Positions 26,627 through 35,963 of a stretch of DNA of 64,000 bases are shown here, piece by piece. The stretch is from Bacillus sp. ISL-41 (GTDB lineage Bacteria > Bacillota > Bacilli > Bacillales > Cytobacillaceae). The notes under the pieces are model-generated. The model searched no databases. It worked only from the letters and a program-made list of their open reading frames with translations, and was not told where the DNA came from. The number at the start of each line of letters is the position of its first letter. Position 1 is the first letter of the stretch. A program made the translations under genes and the position numbers. Location: the NCBI RefSeq assembly GCF_018613235.1, contig NZ_JAGGQP010000021.1, positions 20,741 to 84,740 of the forward strand, given 5' to 3'.

Positions 26627-27805
26627 CTATCGTTTTAGGTTAATCAATTCTTGAAGAATCTCATCAGAGGTTGTAATAATTCTAGTATTTGCCTGGAAAC
26701 CACGTTGTGCCGTGATCATTTCTGTGAATTCTTCTGATAGATCTACGTTAGACATTTCGAGTGCTCCGGACGCTATACTTCCATAACCGTCCCCTGGAGT
26801 ACCAATATTTGCTGTACCTGAGTTAACTGAGTCCTGAAACATATTGTTTCCTACCTTGCTAAGACCAGCTGCGTTACTGAATTTAGCTAGAGCAAGAACA
26901 CCAAGAGTTTCTACTCGCCCGTTTGAGAAGACACCGCTGATTTCACCTGTTTGACCAATGCTGAAGCTTTCTATTGCACCCTGGGTGGTTCCATTAGGTG
27001 AGAATAGGGCATTCAGGTTCCCAGCAGTTGAAGTAACGTTTCCTGAGACAATATTTAATGAAACACTTTCTTCTGAATTACCTTTGTTTACCTCAAATGT
27101 TCCTGAAGTAGGTGAAAGCACACCATTCGTCATAGTAAGGACTAAGGAATCCAAATTGCTTTTAGTCTTATCTTGGATGGTAATCTTCCATGTTCCGGAT
27201 GTAGAAGTTGATTCGACCTTTAACTCAACCGTATGTTCATTACCAGTACTATCTACTACTTTGATTTGTTGAAGCTGCTCAGTGTTACCCGCAACACCAG
27301 ATGGGAAGTTACCATCAATTGTTAACTGATTTGTCTTTTGAGCTGGCAAAATAGAATTCACATCTACTTTTATATCCTCAAGAACCCCATTATTGTAGGA
27401 TTGAACCTTGTATCCATCTCCATTAACCAAGGTCCCTTCCTCATCAAGGTAAAAATTCCCTGCCCGTGTATAAAACTGGGCATCTCCCTGCTTAACAACA
27501 AAATAACCATCACCTGAAATTGCCAGGTCAAGAGAACGACCTGTAGTTTGCAAACTTGATTGTGTATCAATAGTATCAATTGTTGCAATAGTGGATCCCA
27601 GTCCTACCTGCATAGGATTCTTTCCACCCTTTCCGTTTTGTGCAGCACTAGCACCGGAAATGGTTTGATTCATTGTGTCCTTAAAAGTAACACGGCCCTT
27701 TTTGAAACCGTAGGTATTTACATTGGCAATATTGTTGCCGATTACGTCAAGTTTTGTTTGGAAGTTTTTCATTCCACTGATTCCTGAGTACATTGAACGA
27801 AGCAT
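26627..27805 (-). CDS. flgE: Flagellar hook protein FlgE
   Basis: Builds the hook, the universal joint outside the cell. The N-terminal rod/hook signature (MYSGISGMKNFQTKLDVIGNN and NIANVNTYGFKK) and the C-terminal SNVDLSEEFTEMITAQRGFQ close are clear, and a Thr/Ser-rich beta domain lies between (about 120-290). The 392 residues are well above the 264 of B. subtilis FlgE, so the surface-exposed middle domain is larger. The gene is bracketed by two hairpins in the operon transcript. FlgD (hook cap) and FliK (length control) are encoded just upstream. Confidence 0.93.
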   Translation of the reverse strand: MLRSMYSGISGMKNFQTKLDVIGNNIANVNTYGFKKGRVTFKDTMNQTISGASAAQNGKGGKNPMQVGLGSTIATIDTIDTQSSLQTTGRSLDLAISGDGYFVVKQGDAQFYTRAGNFYLDEEGTLVNGDGYKVQSYNNGVLEDIKVDVNSILPAQKTNQLTIDGNFPSGVAGNTEQLQQIKVVDSTGNEHTVELKVESTSTSGTWKITIQDKTKSNLDSLVLTMTNGVLSPTSGTFEVNKGNSEESVSLNIVSGNVTSTAGNLNALFSPNGTTQGAIESFSIGQTGEISGVFSNGRVETLGVLALAKFSNAAGLSKVGNNMFQDSVNSGTANIGTPGDGYGSIASGALEMSNVDLSEEFTEMITAQRGFQANTRIITTSDEILQELINLKR

Positions 27806-27829
27806 TATTTAAAACTCCTTTCGATTTGG

Positions 27830-27855
27830 GGGCTGCTTCAATCGGTCCACAGCCC
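27830..27855 (-). other. Hairpin in the flgE leader
   Basis: GGGCTG and CAGCCC form a 6-bp GC-rich stem around 14 bases in the 80-base gap between the TIGR02530-type gene and flgE. It ends about 10 bases before the AAAGGAG ribosome site of flgE. Further GC-rich complementary bits (GGACC, GGTCC) occur in the same gap, so a larger fold is possible. Confidence 0.5.
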
Positions 27856-27885
27856 AGGCCTCCGTAAAGGTCCAGCCTATTTATT

Positions 27886-28275
27886 TTAATTTTCCATGAC
27901 GATCGTTCCATTTATATTGGTGAATATTTGTTCCGCTGCTTCCTGCCTGCCCATGGCTGTAATGACCGTGTTGTTTTTCGCACTGACTATCAGCGCCGCG
28001 TCTTTCAGCAGAACAAGTGAATCACTCACGCCTTTGGCTTTAGCCTGACTAACTTTTTCCTCAATCCTGTTCCAACGCTCCTGGGATATGTTAATTCCTC
28101 GCTGCTCCAATCGTTCAGTTGCATGCTTGCTTATGGTCAGTCCATTCTTTGATTGGATTGCACTTTGCAATTGCAAGGAAAAAGGTGTTTGCGTTAACTT
28201 GTTGGCTTTCACAGGTTTTTGGTGATTCCTGTTAACAGGCAGTGAATGAATTGGACGGAATTGCGTTTTATCCAT
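27886..28275 (-). CDS. Flagellar operon protein, TIGR02530 type
   Basis: A 129-residue cytoplasmic-looking protein. The first 45 residues are basic and Gln-rich; the rest is a compact domain with ISKHATERLEQRGINIS, then VSDSLVLLKDAALIVSAKNNTVITAM. This matches my recollection of the 'flagellar operon protein' family found between flgD and flgE in many Firmicutes and Thermotogae. No biochemical role is known to me. A GGAAGTG site precedes the ATG and it lies 17 bases after flgD, so a hook-assembly role is a reasonable guess. Confidence 0.8.
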   Translation of the reverse strand: MDKTQFRPIHSLPVNRNHQKPVKANKLTQTPFSLQLQSAIQSKNGLTISKHATERLEQRGINISQERWNRIEEKVSQAKAKGVSDSLVLLKDAALIVSAKNNTVITAMGRQEAAEQIFTNINGTIVMEN

Positions 28276-28292
28276 TACATCACTTCCTTTTG

Positions 28293-28922
28293 TTATTGAA
28301 TTTTTGTAATCTGTGAAGAAATGATGCTTGTGTTTTTCTCATCATCCAGCAAGTAAGATGTCTTCCCATTTTTAAATGAAACAGACATGACATTAGCAGA
28401 TTTCTCTTGGTTATTTTCATCAAGATAGGTAATGTTCTTTCCAATCAACATGCTCGCCTGCAGCATATGATTTTCGCTGGATAACTCATTGATCTGCGAG
28501 ATATTCGCTGGTTCCAGGGTCGTGCCGTCCTCAAGTACAAAAGAAACGGTATCTTCCTTGAACTGGACTGAGGCAACCTTTCCATTACCTTGTTTAACGG
28601 TTTCCTCTCCATTTGCACTTTCTATCTTGTGCCAGGTAATATCCTTGCCCACAAACTGGCTATAGGATATCATTTTGTTTTGCTGTTCAGCCTGAACAAA
28701 ACGGTCGATTGATTTTCCCATATTCGTGATTTGCTCAAGTGTCGAGAATGTCGCCATTTGTGCTATGAAATCTTTATCCTGCATCGGATTCAAAGGATCC
28801 TGATTCTGCAGCTGGGTCATCAGGATTTTCAAAAAATCATCTTTCCCGAGAATATCTGAACCAGCTTTCCTGTCCTTTTGAAGATTGGACAGCAGATAAG
28901 TAGAATTGATCGTATTCACCAT
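28293..28922 (-). CDS. flgD: Flagellar hook cap protein FlgD
   Basis: Scaffold that caps the growing hook. The N-terminal signature KDDFLKILMTQLQNQDPLNPM and the following DFIAQMATFSTLEQ are typical; the C-terminal part is beta-rich with a tandem FlgD-type repeat. Length 209 (shorter in B. subtilis FlgD/YlxG). It follows fliK by 10 bases. Confidence 0.94.
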   Translation of the reverse strand: MVNTINSTYLLSNLQKDRKAGSDILGKDDFLKILMTQLQNQDPLNPMQDKDFIAQMATFSTLEQITNMGKSIDRFVQAEQQNKMISYSQFVGKDITWHKIESANGEETVKQGNGKVASVQFKEDTVSFVLEDGTTLEPANISQINELSSENHMLQASMLIGKNITYLDENNQEKSANVMSVSFKNGKTSYLLDDEKNTSIISSQITKIQ

Positions 28923-28932
28923 TGTCTATCTC

Positions 28933-30171
28933 CTAAGCTTCAGTATTTAGCAGTGCTTCTTCGAAGGAGAGATTAAAATCCCCTTTTTCGTCTTTCTTTT
29001 CTTGCTGCCCTCTGTCTGACTGTCTTTGCTGCTGCTCGGAATCCTTGTTCAGGAATCGTTCTTGCTGAGCCTGCTGCTGAGTCACTTCAATCCTGTCAAC
29101 CGAAAGGTTCTGCGCAACAAATGCCTGTTTTAGTCCATTAATCTGTGATTCTAGTGTTTCCTTTGCCGTACCAGAGGTGGTTATGATTCTTGCCATCATC
29201 GTTTGATCCCTCTGGAAAAGCTCGATCCGGATGCTGCCCAGGTGCTCAGGGAACAACTTGATGAATAATTTCTGTGTTCCACCACTGTTCATAAAATGCG
29301 ATTTTGAAAGGATCGATTCAAACTGCTTCATTAATTGTTCAGCTGAAACTGGCCTTTCCGGGCTGTTCATCGTTAACATCAGCTGTTCAGCCCTGGTCAT
29401 ATTCGGAAGAAATCCAAGTGTTCCTGATGCTCCGTCCGTTTTTATGCCTGAATTCGGTTCTATTGAACTATTAACCTCTGTAAAAGTTTTTTTCGAGGAG
29501 AGGTTTAGGTCGCCAGCTAACTGGGTAAATCGTTGATGTAAATACTCCGTATGGGAATTGTTTTTATTGTTTCCTAACAGATTCTTTAATGTTTCACCAA
29601 AGTCTTTCAGCGATTCCTTTACAGAGTCAGAGTACTTAAACCCTTCACCATCAGCATATTTGCTCATTAGTTCATATAGTTTGAGTGACTTTAAGACTTG
29701 TACATCACTCTGGTTTAACTTCACCTTTAATTCATCCGCTGACTGATTAGAAATCTCCGCTATTATCACCGCTAAGGACGCCATTAGTTCCTCTTCAGAA
29801 GCACCTGCCAATTCACCCACATTAGGCCCGAACCATTTTTGGATAAACAGCTTCAATTCTTCATCATTGACGCCAAAATGGGAAAGCGCCTTACTTAAAA
29901 GGTTTCCAGAATCTGAATTCAGCATATCCAGAAGCTTTATTCCATCTTCCAGCTTTAATAGGGCCGATACGTTAATGAGTTCTGCCAGCGAGCTGAGCGT
30001 CTCTAGCTTTTCTTCATCCTTAGCTGCTTCAGTTGCGGCGGCTGGATTAGTTTTCCCTGATAAAACTGTTGACATTAACCCGGCAAAACTTCCATCTTTT
30101 CCTGTCATATCGGGTACTTGCTGCTTTCCCGCGGCAATGGTGTTAAAAAACCCAAGACTTCCTATTTCCAT
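28933..30171 (-). CDS. fliK: Flagellar hook-length control protein FliK
   Basis: Secreted ruler that triggers the FlhB specificity switch. The 412 residues have a divergent helical N-terminal part and the C-terminal FliK domain at about 285-375 (KLFPEHLGSIRIELFQRDQTMMARIITTS, then SQINGLKQAFVAQNLSVDRIEV), followed by a Gln-rich tail. The ATG at 30171 has GGAGGTGAAAAC upstream; the in-frame codons before it are not needed. It lies between ylxF and flgD. A FliK-like C-terminal domain also occurs in ylqG in this window. Confidence 0.92.
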   Translation of the reverse strand: MEIGSLGFFNTIAAGKQQVPDMTGKDGSFAGLMSTVLSGKTNPAAATEAAKDEEKLETLSSLAELINVSALLKLEDGIKLLDMLNSDSGNLLSKALSHFGVNDEELKLFIQKWFGPNVGELAGASEEELMASLAVIIAEISNQSADELKVKLNQSDVQVLKSLKLYELMSKYADGEGFKYSDSVKESLKDFGETLKNLLGNNKNNSHTEYLHQRFTQLAGDLNLSSKKTFTEVNSSIEPNSGIKTDGASGTLGFLPNMTRAEQLMLTMNSPERPVSAEQLMKQFESILSKSHFMNSGGTQKLFIKLFPEHLGSIRIELFQRDQTMMARIITTSGTAKETLESQINGLKQAFVAQNLSVDRIEVTQQQAQQERFLNKDSEQQQRQSDRGQQEKKDEKGDFNLSFEEALLNTEA

Positions 30172-30204
30172 GTTTTCACCTCCTCTCAAGTCTTGTTACA
30201 CCAA

Positions 30205-30804
30205 CTAATTACCGTTCGTTTCGTTCGTCAGTAATTCTGTATATTTAGCTGCTTCTTCAGCTGGAAGTTTTTCCATAATGGCTGCAAGTGATTCCGGCTT
30301 GATATTTGTCAGAATCTTAACTGCTTCACCCGTGTCCATATTGGAGATAATCGGTGCCGCACTCTTTGCTGACATCGTTTCATATGTTTTGACGATTTCC
30401 CGGAAGGCTCGTTTGTTTTCTTCCTGGATCGCAGTCAATTCCTCTATTTGTGCCTGCAGCTGTGCTTTTTCCAGGTCCATCCGTTTCAGCTGTGTATCTT
30501 TGCTGTCGATTTTAGACTGAAGTTGTTCCATTTTTGCTTCCCGGTCTTTAATCTCTGCTTCAAGGCTGATGATATTTTTTTCAAATTCCTCGGTGGATGG
30601 CTGGTTCTCTTCACTCACATACTGAGAAATGAATGGTACTTTTCCGCCAATGTCCTTCGCAGTTTCAAAAATATTGATCCCTAGAATTGAAAGAGCAACC
30701 AGAGCAATAACAATTGCAAACATGCTAGGGATGGCAACCACCATCAAAAACCAATGAAACTTATTTTCTTCCTGACTATCCTTTTCCTCCACTTTCTGTG
30801 CCAT
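30205..30804 (-). CDS. ylxF: YlxF, flagellar membrane protein with MgtE-N/MotE-like domain
   Basis: A 199-residue protein with one membrane segment at about 18-42, a coiled coil at about 75-130, and a C-terminal MgtE_N-like helical domain (VKILTNIKPESLAAIMEKLPAEEAAKY). Similar architecture is seen in MotE-type proteins that stabilise motor parts. Its exact role in Bacillus is not settled. It starts four bases after fliJ and precedes fliK. Confidence 0.85.
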   Translation of the reverse strand: MAQKVEEKDSQEENKFHWFLMVVAIPSMFAIVIALVALSILGINIFETAKDIGGKVPFISQYVSEENQPSTEEFEKNIISLEAEIKDREAKMEQLQSKIDSKDTQLKRMDLEKAQLQAQIEELTAIQEENKRAFREIVKTYETMSAKSAAPIISNMDTGEAVKILTNIKPESLAAIMEKLPAEEAAKYTELLTNETNGN

Positions 30805-30808
30805 TCGA

Positions 30809-31255
30809 TCACCTAATTTCCCGGTTCATATATTGCTGAATCGAGACTTCGTCCATCATCCTGCTCTCTGCATATTTTTCAGCTGCAAGAAATTGAAGAT
30901 GGTCTTTCTCTTTGATTTTTTCGTACTTTTTTACTTCTTGATTTTTTTCCATTAGCTTCACTTGTTGATAGTTCATGATATTTCTAGCGTTCATTACGAC
31001 TTTTTGATAGTGAGCAATCGATTTTTCCAGATTTCCGATAAATTGTTGATGGTGTCGTATTTCCTGGACAGGTAAACCATCCAGCAGCCGGTCTGATTGA
31101 AAACACTCAATGTCCTCTTTTTTCTTCAGCAGATGATAGAGCCGGTCAGCAGCCTCTTCGAATTTTTTGACTGAATCCTGGTAAACGACTTGAGCTTCGT
31201 CCACTTCTCTCGTCTTGAGTGAAAGGATCTTATCAAACTTGAATTGATATCTCAT
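30809..31255 (-). CDS. fliJ: Flagellar export chaperone/ATPase stalk protein FliJ
   Basis: Coiled-coil protein that sits in the FliI hexamer pore and activates FlhA. The 148 residues start with the typical MRYQFKFDKILSLKTREVDEA and are predicted to be almost wholly alpha-helical with heptads. It begins 7 bases after the fliI stop. Confidence 0.92.
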   Translation of the reverse strand: MRYQFKFDKILSLKTREVDEAQVVYQDSVKKFEEAADRLYHLLKKKEDIECFQSDRLLDGLPVQEIRHHQQFIGNLEKSIAHYQKVVMNARNIMNYQQVKLMEKNQEVKKYEKIKEKDHLQFLAAEKYAESRMMDEVSIQQYMNREIR

Positions 31256-31262
31256 TGAACCA

Positions 31263-32576
31263 TCAACCTTTCCTAACTAGCTGCAATAGAGCCTGGACAC
31301 TCTCATTTATTGAAACTTTTTCATTAGTTCCTTGTTTTAAGAAATTAAGGATTTGTGGGTATCTTATAATTGCTTCGTCTATTTCTGCAGATGTGCCTTT
31401 TTTATATGCGCCGATATTAATCAAGTCCTCAGCATTGATATAGGTGCTTAGCAATTCCCTCAATCTTTCTGCTGCTTTGACATGGTCATCGGAGACAATA
31501 TTGTTCATGATTCGGCTAATGCTTTTTAACACGTTAACTGCCGGGTATTGGCCTTTATTGGCTAAGTCCCTGTCCAACACAAAGTGGCCATCAAGAATTC
31601 CCCGTACTGTGTCGGCGATCGGCTCATTCATGTCATCACCATCTACAAGCACAGTGTAAAAGCCTGTTATGGATCCAAATTCATTTGTGCCTGTCCTTTC
31701 GAGGAGCCTCGAGAGGATGGCGAACACTGAAGGAGTATAGCCTTTAGTGGTAGGAGGTTCGCCAACTGCCAGTCCTACTTCCCGCTGGGCCATCGCTACC
31801 CGTGTAACAGAGTCCATCATCAGCATGACATTCAATCCTTTATCTCGAAAATACTCTGCGATGGCTGTTGCCGTATAGGCACCTTTAATCCGCATCAATG
31901 CAGGCTGGTCAGAAGTTGCGACAACCACAATAGAACGTTTTAACCCTTCCGGTCCCAAATCACGTTCTATGAATTCCCTGACTTCCCGGCCACGCTCACC
32001 AATAAGTCCAATGACATTCAGGTCTGCGGTAGTATTTCTCGCGATCATTCCCAGCAAAGTACTCTTGCCGACACCGCTTCCGGCAAAGATCCCAACACGC
32101 TGGCCGCTGCCGACTGTGAGCAGACTGTCAATCATCCGGACTCCAACTTCGATTGGTTCTGAGATTGGCGGCCTGCTTAAAGGGTTGGGCGGATCTTGTT
32201 CAGTTGGAACGGATGCCAATCCTTTTGGCAGGCTGGATTGGTCGAGCGGAACCCCCAGAGAATCAACTACTTTCCCGATCAAACCAGGTCCAGCTTTGAT
32301 TTCCAGCGGTTTCATTGTGGTTTCAACGAGACTTCCGGGTGATATATCATGAATGGATGTATAGGGCATCAAAATGACATTTTCATCTTGAAAGCCGACA
32401 ACCTCGGCCTGGATTTTCCGCTTTTTCTTAGTCCCAACATGAATAAAGCACACATCACCTATTGAACTTTCAGGACCCTGGGATTCAATCATCAAGCCAA
32501 CAACTCTTTTTACACGTCCATAACGTTTAAAACTATCCACAAAATCGACATGTTCCAATAAATCCTCGGCCTTCAT
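31263..32576 (-). CDS. fliI: Flagellum-specific ATPase FliI
   Basis: F1-beta-like ATPase of the flagellar export apparatus. Walker A GSGVGKST-type loop at 165-172, Walker B region VMLMMDSVTRVAMAQREVGLAVGEPP and the ATPase alpha/beta signature SIS near the end (ISRIMNNI region). Length 437 is typical. The ATG touches the fliH stop (one shared base), and FliH is its negative regulator. Confidence 0.98.
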   Translation of the reverse strand: MKAEDLLEHVDFVDSFKRYGRVKRVVGLMIESQGPESSIGDVCFIHVGTKKKRKIQAEVVGFQDENVILMPYTSIHDISPGSLVETTMKPLEIKAGPGLIGKVVDSLGVPLDQSSLPKGLASVPTEQDPPNPLSRPPISEPIEVGVRMIDSLLTVGSGQRVGIFAGSGVGKSTLLGMIARNTTADLNVIGLIGERGREVREFIERDLGPEGLKRSIVVVATSDQPALMRIKGAYTATAIAEYFRDKGLNVMLMMDSVTRVAMAQREVGLAVGEPPTTKGYTPSVFAILSRLLERTGTNEFGSITGFYTVLVDGDDMNEPIADTVRGILDGHFVLDRDLANKGQYPAVNVLKSISRIMNNIVSDDHVKAAERLRELLSTYINAEDLINIGAYKKGTSAEIDEAIIRYPQILNFLKQGTNEKVSINESVQALLQLVRKG

Positions 32577-33346
32577 TAATGTTCACTCTCCAGCATTTCA
32601 AACAGCTTAAGTTTAATTTCCTCCAATTGACTGTCTACACTTGCGTCAATCCTGCCATTTTCTGATTCTATGATGCACGAAGTCTCCTCAAGCTCATCAT
32701 CCGGGTAGATATAAAAATCAATGTCCTTTGGAAAGATGGCAATCAGTTCTTCTTTTTGAGCAAGCAGGTCCTGGTAATGTTTTGGATGTACATGCAGCTG
32801 AATATCCTTATAATCTCTGGAGTTTTTTAATGCTCTTTTCACAAGGGCAAGAAAACCTTCAGCCGCTGCCAGTTTTTCACCAAGTATCTTCCCTGCAATT
32901 TTCACGCCGAGATCAAGTATGACCTTTTCTGATGATTCTATATGATTCTGGTAATCCCGTTTCGCCGCTTCAACTGTTTCCTGGGCAAACAGGATTGTTT
33001 GACGATAGTCTGCATAACCCTGGTTTTTGCCTTCTTGATAGCCCTGCTCAAAACCAAGCTGTCTGGATTCTTCGGCTAAAAGGGAACTTTGCTGCTCCCA
33101 TTCCTGCTTTTCCGTGTAGATTTGCTGACGGATCTGCTCAGCTTCCTCAATGGCCCTGGACACAATGTTATCTGCTTCTGCTGCCGCATTATCCAGGATC
33201 CTTCTCCTTTCATCTTCTGTATGAGTGAAGACCTGCGGATCATCATGCTGATTTGATGCTTCCAACATCCGGATGGAAATGACCTTCTTTTCTGCAGGCA
33301 AGATACTGGTGTATTGAGATTTGATGAGCCTAGACAATAATATCAT
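32576..33346 (-). CDS. fliH: Flagellar export ATPase regulator FliH
   Basis: Peripheral stalk-like inhibitor and anchor of FliI. The 256 residues show an N-terminal FliH segment, a long charged helix (about 50-110) and the conserved C-terminal domain with LGVKIAGKILGEKLA and DASVDSQLEEIKLKL. The chosen ATG overlaps the fliG end by 17 bases, with GGGGGAG directly before it; a TTG three codons later has better spacing and cannot be excluded. Confidence 0.92.
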   Translation of the reverse strand: MILLSRLIKSQYTSILPAEKKVISIRMLEASNQHDDPQVFTHTEDERRRILDNAAAEADNIVSRAIEEAEQIRQQIYTEKQEWEQQSSLLAEESRQLGFEQGYQEGKNQGYADYRQTILFAQETVEAAKRDYQNHIESSEKVILDLGVKIAGKILGEKLAAAEGFLALVKRALKNSRDYKDIQLHVHPKHYQDLLAQKEELIAIFPKDIDFYIYPDDELEETSCIIESENGRIDASVDSQLEEIKLKLFEMLESEH

Positions 33347-34346
33347 CTCCCCCGCCGCGGGCAATGACGATTTCACCGGCTTCTTCCAGACGTCGGATAA
33401 TAGCTACAATCCTGGACTGTGCTTCTTCGACATCCCGAAGTCTTACAGGACCCATGAATTCCATTTCATCCTGGAAGGTTTCAACCATTCGTTTAGACAT
33501 ATTTTTAAAGACAATTTCTTTCACTTCATCACTTGAAACTTTAAGAGCAAGCATGAGGTCTTCATTTTCACAATCTCTGATAACGCGCTGGATTGCACGG
33601 TTATCCAGTGTGACAATATCTTCAAACACGAACATCCGCTTCTTGATTTCCTCTGCAAGCTCTGGATCCTGGATTTCCAGGGCATCAAGAATCGTGCGCT
33701 CGGTTGCACGGTCCACCCCGTTCAATACATCAACAACAGCTTCAATACCGCCAGTTTGCGTATAATCCTGAGTAACAGTTGCAGATAGCTTCCTTTCAAG
33801 AATCTGCTCCACCTCATTGATGATTTCTGGTGATGTGCTGTCCATCACGGCTATGCGCCGCGCGATATCAGCCTGGACATCCTGTGGCAGTTCAGACAAA
33901 ATCTGGCCTGCTTGTGCTGAATCTAAATAAGAAAGTATAAGAGCAATTGTTTGCGGATGCTCATTTTGAATGAAATTAAGAATTTGCCCGGCATCCGCTT
34001 TTCGCGCAAAATCAAATGGCCTAACTTGCAGTGATGAGGTCAATCTATTAATGATCACTGCGGCCTGATCGGTTCCCAGTGCTTTTTCCAATACCGTTTT
34101 CGCATAGCCGATTCCACCTTGCGTGATATAATCCTGTGCCAGCGCGATACTGTGGAACTCTTCCAGAATTTCTTCCTTTGCCATCGAGTCAACCTTCTTA
34201 ACACCAGAGATTTCAAGTGTAAGCTTCTCGATTTCTTCTTCACTTAAATGCTTATAAACCGAAGCCGAAACATCTGGCCCAAGCGAGATCAGGAGGATTG
34301 CAGCCTTCTGTTTTCCTGTTAATTCTTTTTGGTCTTTCCTCACCAT
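33330..34346 (-). CDS. fliG: Flagellar motor switch protein FliG
   Basis: Rotor protein that links MS ring, C ring and stators. The three helical domains are present: LTGKQKAAILLISLG at the N-terminus, the middle domain with QNEHPQTIALILSYL (EHPQ near 128-131), and the torque domain with RMFVFEDIVTLDNRAIQRVI and KNMSKRM. Length 338 equals B. subtilis. AGGAGGAGGACC precedes the ATG. Confidence 0.98.
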   Translation of the reverse strand: MVRKDQKELTGKQKAAILLISLGPDVSASVYKHLSEEEIEKLTLEISGVKKVDSMAKEEILEEFHSIALAQDYITQGGIGYAKTVLEKALGTDQAAVIINRLTSSLQVRPFDFARKADAGQILNFIQNEHPQTIALILSYLDSAQAGQILSELPQDVQADIARRIAVMDSTSPEIINEVEQILERKLSATVTQDYTQTGGIEAVVDVLNGVDRATERTILDALEIQDPELAEEIKKRMFVFEDIVTLDNRAIQRVIRDCENEDLMLALKVSSDEVKEIVFKNMSKRMVETFQDEMEFMGPVRLRDVEEAQSRIVAIIRRLEEAGEIVIARGGGDDIIV

Positions 34347-34357
34347 TGGTCCTCCTC

Positions 34358-35953
34358 CTAATCCTCAGAAATCCATGTTCGCAATAATTTCGCGAAATCC
34401 TCTGGCTTTTCTTTCGCCATTTTTTCCAGCTGCTTTTTCTTCATTGTCCCCTCTGTCTCAAATTCCTTGTTCACATCAGGAACACGGATTTGCTCATACT
34501 TTTCTTCCATTACATATTCTTCTTCTTCAACTGCATTCTTCCTGGATCTCATGAATAGAAGCAGCAGGATTATGATTGCGGCGAGCAACAAACCTCCTAC
34601 AAGATAGATCCACCAAGGCAGTTTTTCTACAACGTTATTCTCGAATGTAATCTTTCCATTGAACGGCTGCACGGATACAACGACCTTGTCTTCTATTAAC
34701 TCATCGGTCAGCTCCGTTCCAAGAGCATCTTTATCAATCGTTGTCCTGACAATCGTACCCAGGATTCTTGTAATATCTTCTACTCTTTCCTGCGGCAGTG
34801 AACTTTCGTCATCCGGTGTCGGGGGTTCTACCATGACCTGGATGCCAAGGTCTCTCACCTTGTATGGGCTTTCGATAATTTCCTTGCGGATTCGGCTGAC
34901 TTCATTATTTATTGTTTCTTCGACTCTTTCATAATCGCCATTCCCATTTGCACCCTCGAGGTATTGAGACCCCGTCGTTTCACCGGGATTTCCCCCTTCT
35001 GGAATTCCACCGGCCTGGTCGGCGTTGCCTGTGAAAGTTTCAGTAATCCGCTGGGCGCTGATTGCGATTCCTTCCATATTTTCTTGATCAACAGGCTCTA
35101 CGATGTTTTCTTCCCTGTTTTCCTGGGTAAAGTCTATATCGGCAGTTACTGAAACGACTACTTTGTCGTGACCCATAAGAGTGCCCAGCATATTTTGCAC
35201 TTGTCTTTGGACATCTCTTTCAATCTGCTGTTTAATCTGATGCTGGGAAGCAAAAGATGCGCCACTGGAATTATTTTCATTTTTTAAATCAAAATACTCA
35301 AAAAACTGATTCATGATGACGATATTATCAGTAGGAAGGTTCGGTACACTTTTAGCCACTAAATGATATAGTGCGCTTATTTGGTCTTCCTTGAATTGAT
35401 AGCCTGGGCTTGTATTTAGCACGATGGAAGCCGATGCAGGCTGCTCATTATCGCTAACAAAAATTCCTTTTTCTGGAAGGTTAATCATTACCTTAGCATC
35501 GTTTACTCCATCGATCCCTTTCATCAAATTCGCCAATTCCGTCTGCATTGCTTCGAGTTTCAGAACAAAGAACTCATTGTCTGTCATGCCCATTCCAGCA
35601 TTTTGGCTAAAAAAGGTATAATCGATGCTGCCTGACTTAGGAATTCCTTCAGCCGCAAGCTCTACTTTTAAGCTGTCAACTGACTCTGCCGGCACCAGGA
35701 TCGTTTTCCCGCCATCGGTAATCTCGGATGGTATGCCTCTGGCATCAAGGCTCTCTTTGATACTCCCTGTCTCAGCTGGTGAAAGATTGCTGTAAAGTGG
35801 CTCAAGAGATGTCCTGGTAGTGAAATATGCTGTAAGGACGGCAACTATAAGAACAAAGAAAATAGACGCACCAAGACCTATTTTTTGCTTTCTGGTGCGC
35901 CCTTGCCAGAAATCCTTCATTGTATGTATATACTTTTGAACGGTTTCTTTCAT
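34358..35953 (-). CDS. fliF: Flagellar MS-ring protein FliF
   Basis: Forms the membrane ring on which the rotor is built. Membrane segment at about 26-46, periplasmic-side ring-building domains (FFSQNAGMGMTDNEFFVLKLEAMQ region, then a conserved VMINLPE), a disordered stretch (NADQAGGIPEGGNPG), a second membrane segment at about 440-462 and a C-terminal FliG-binding tail ending AKLLRTWISED. Length 531 is usual. A hairpin abuts its GGGGG ribosome site. Confidence 0.97.
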   Translation of the reverse strand: MKETVQKYIHTMKDFWQGRTRKQKIGLGASIFFVLIVAVLTAYFTTRTSLEPLYSNLSPAETGSIKESLDARGIPSEITDGGKTILVPAESVDSLKVELAAEGIPKSGSIDYTFFSQNAGMGMTDNEFFVLKLEAMQTELANLMKGIDGVNDAKVMINLPEKGIFVSDNEQPASASIVLNTSPGYQFKEDQISALYHLVAKSVPNLPTDNIVIMNQFFEYFDLKNENNSSGASFASQHQIKQQIERDVQRQVQNMLGTLMGHDKVVVSVTADIDFTQENREENIVEPVDQENMEGIAISAQRITETFTGNADQAGGIPEGGNPGETTGSQYLEGANGNGDYERVEETINNEVSRIRKEIIESPYKVRDLGIQVMVEPPTPDDESSLPQERVEDITRILGTIVRTTIDKDALGTELTDELIEDKVVVSVQPFNGKITFENNVVEKLPWWIYLVGGLLLAAIIILLLLFMRSRKNAVEEEEYVMEEKYEQIRVPDVNKEFETEGTMKKKQLEKMAKEKPEDFAKLLRTWISED

Positions 35954-35963
35954 TTCAATCCCC

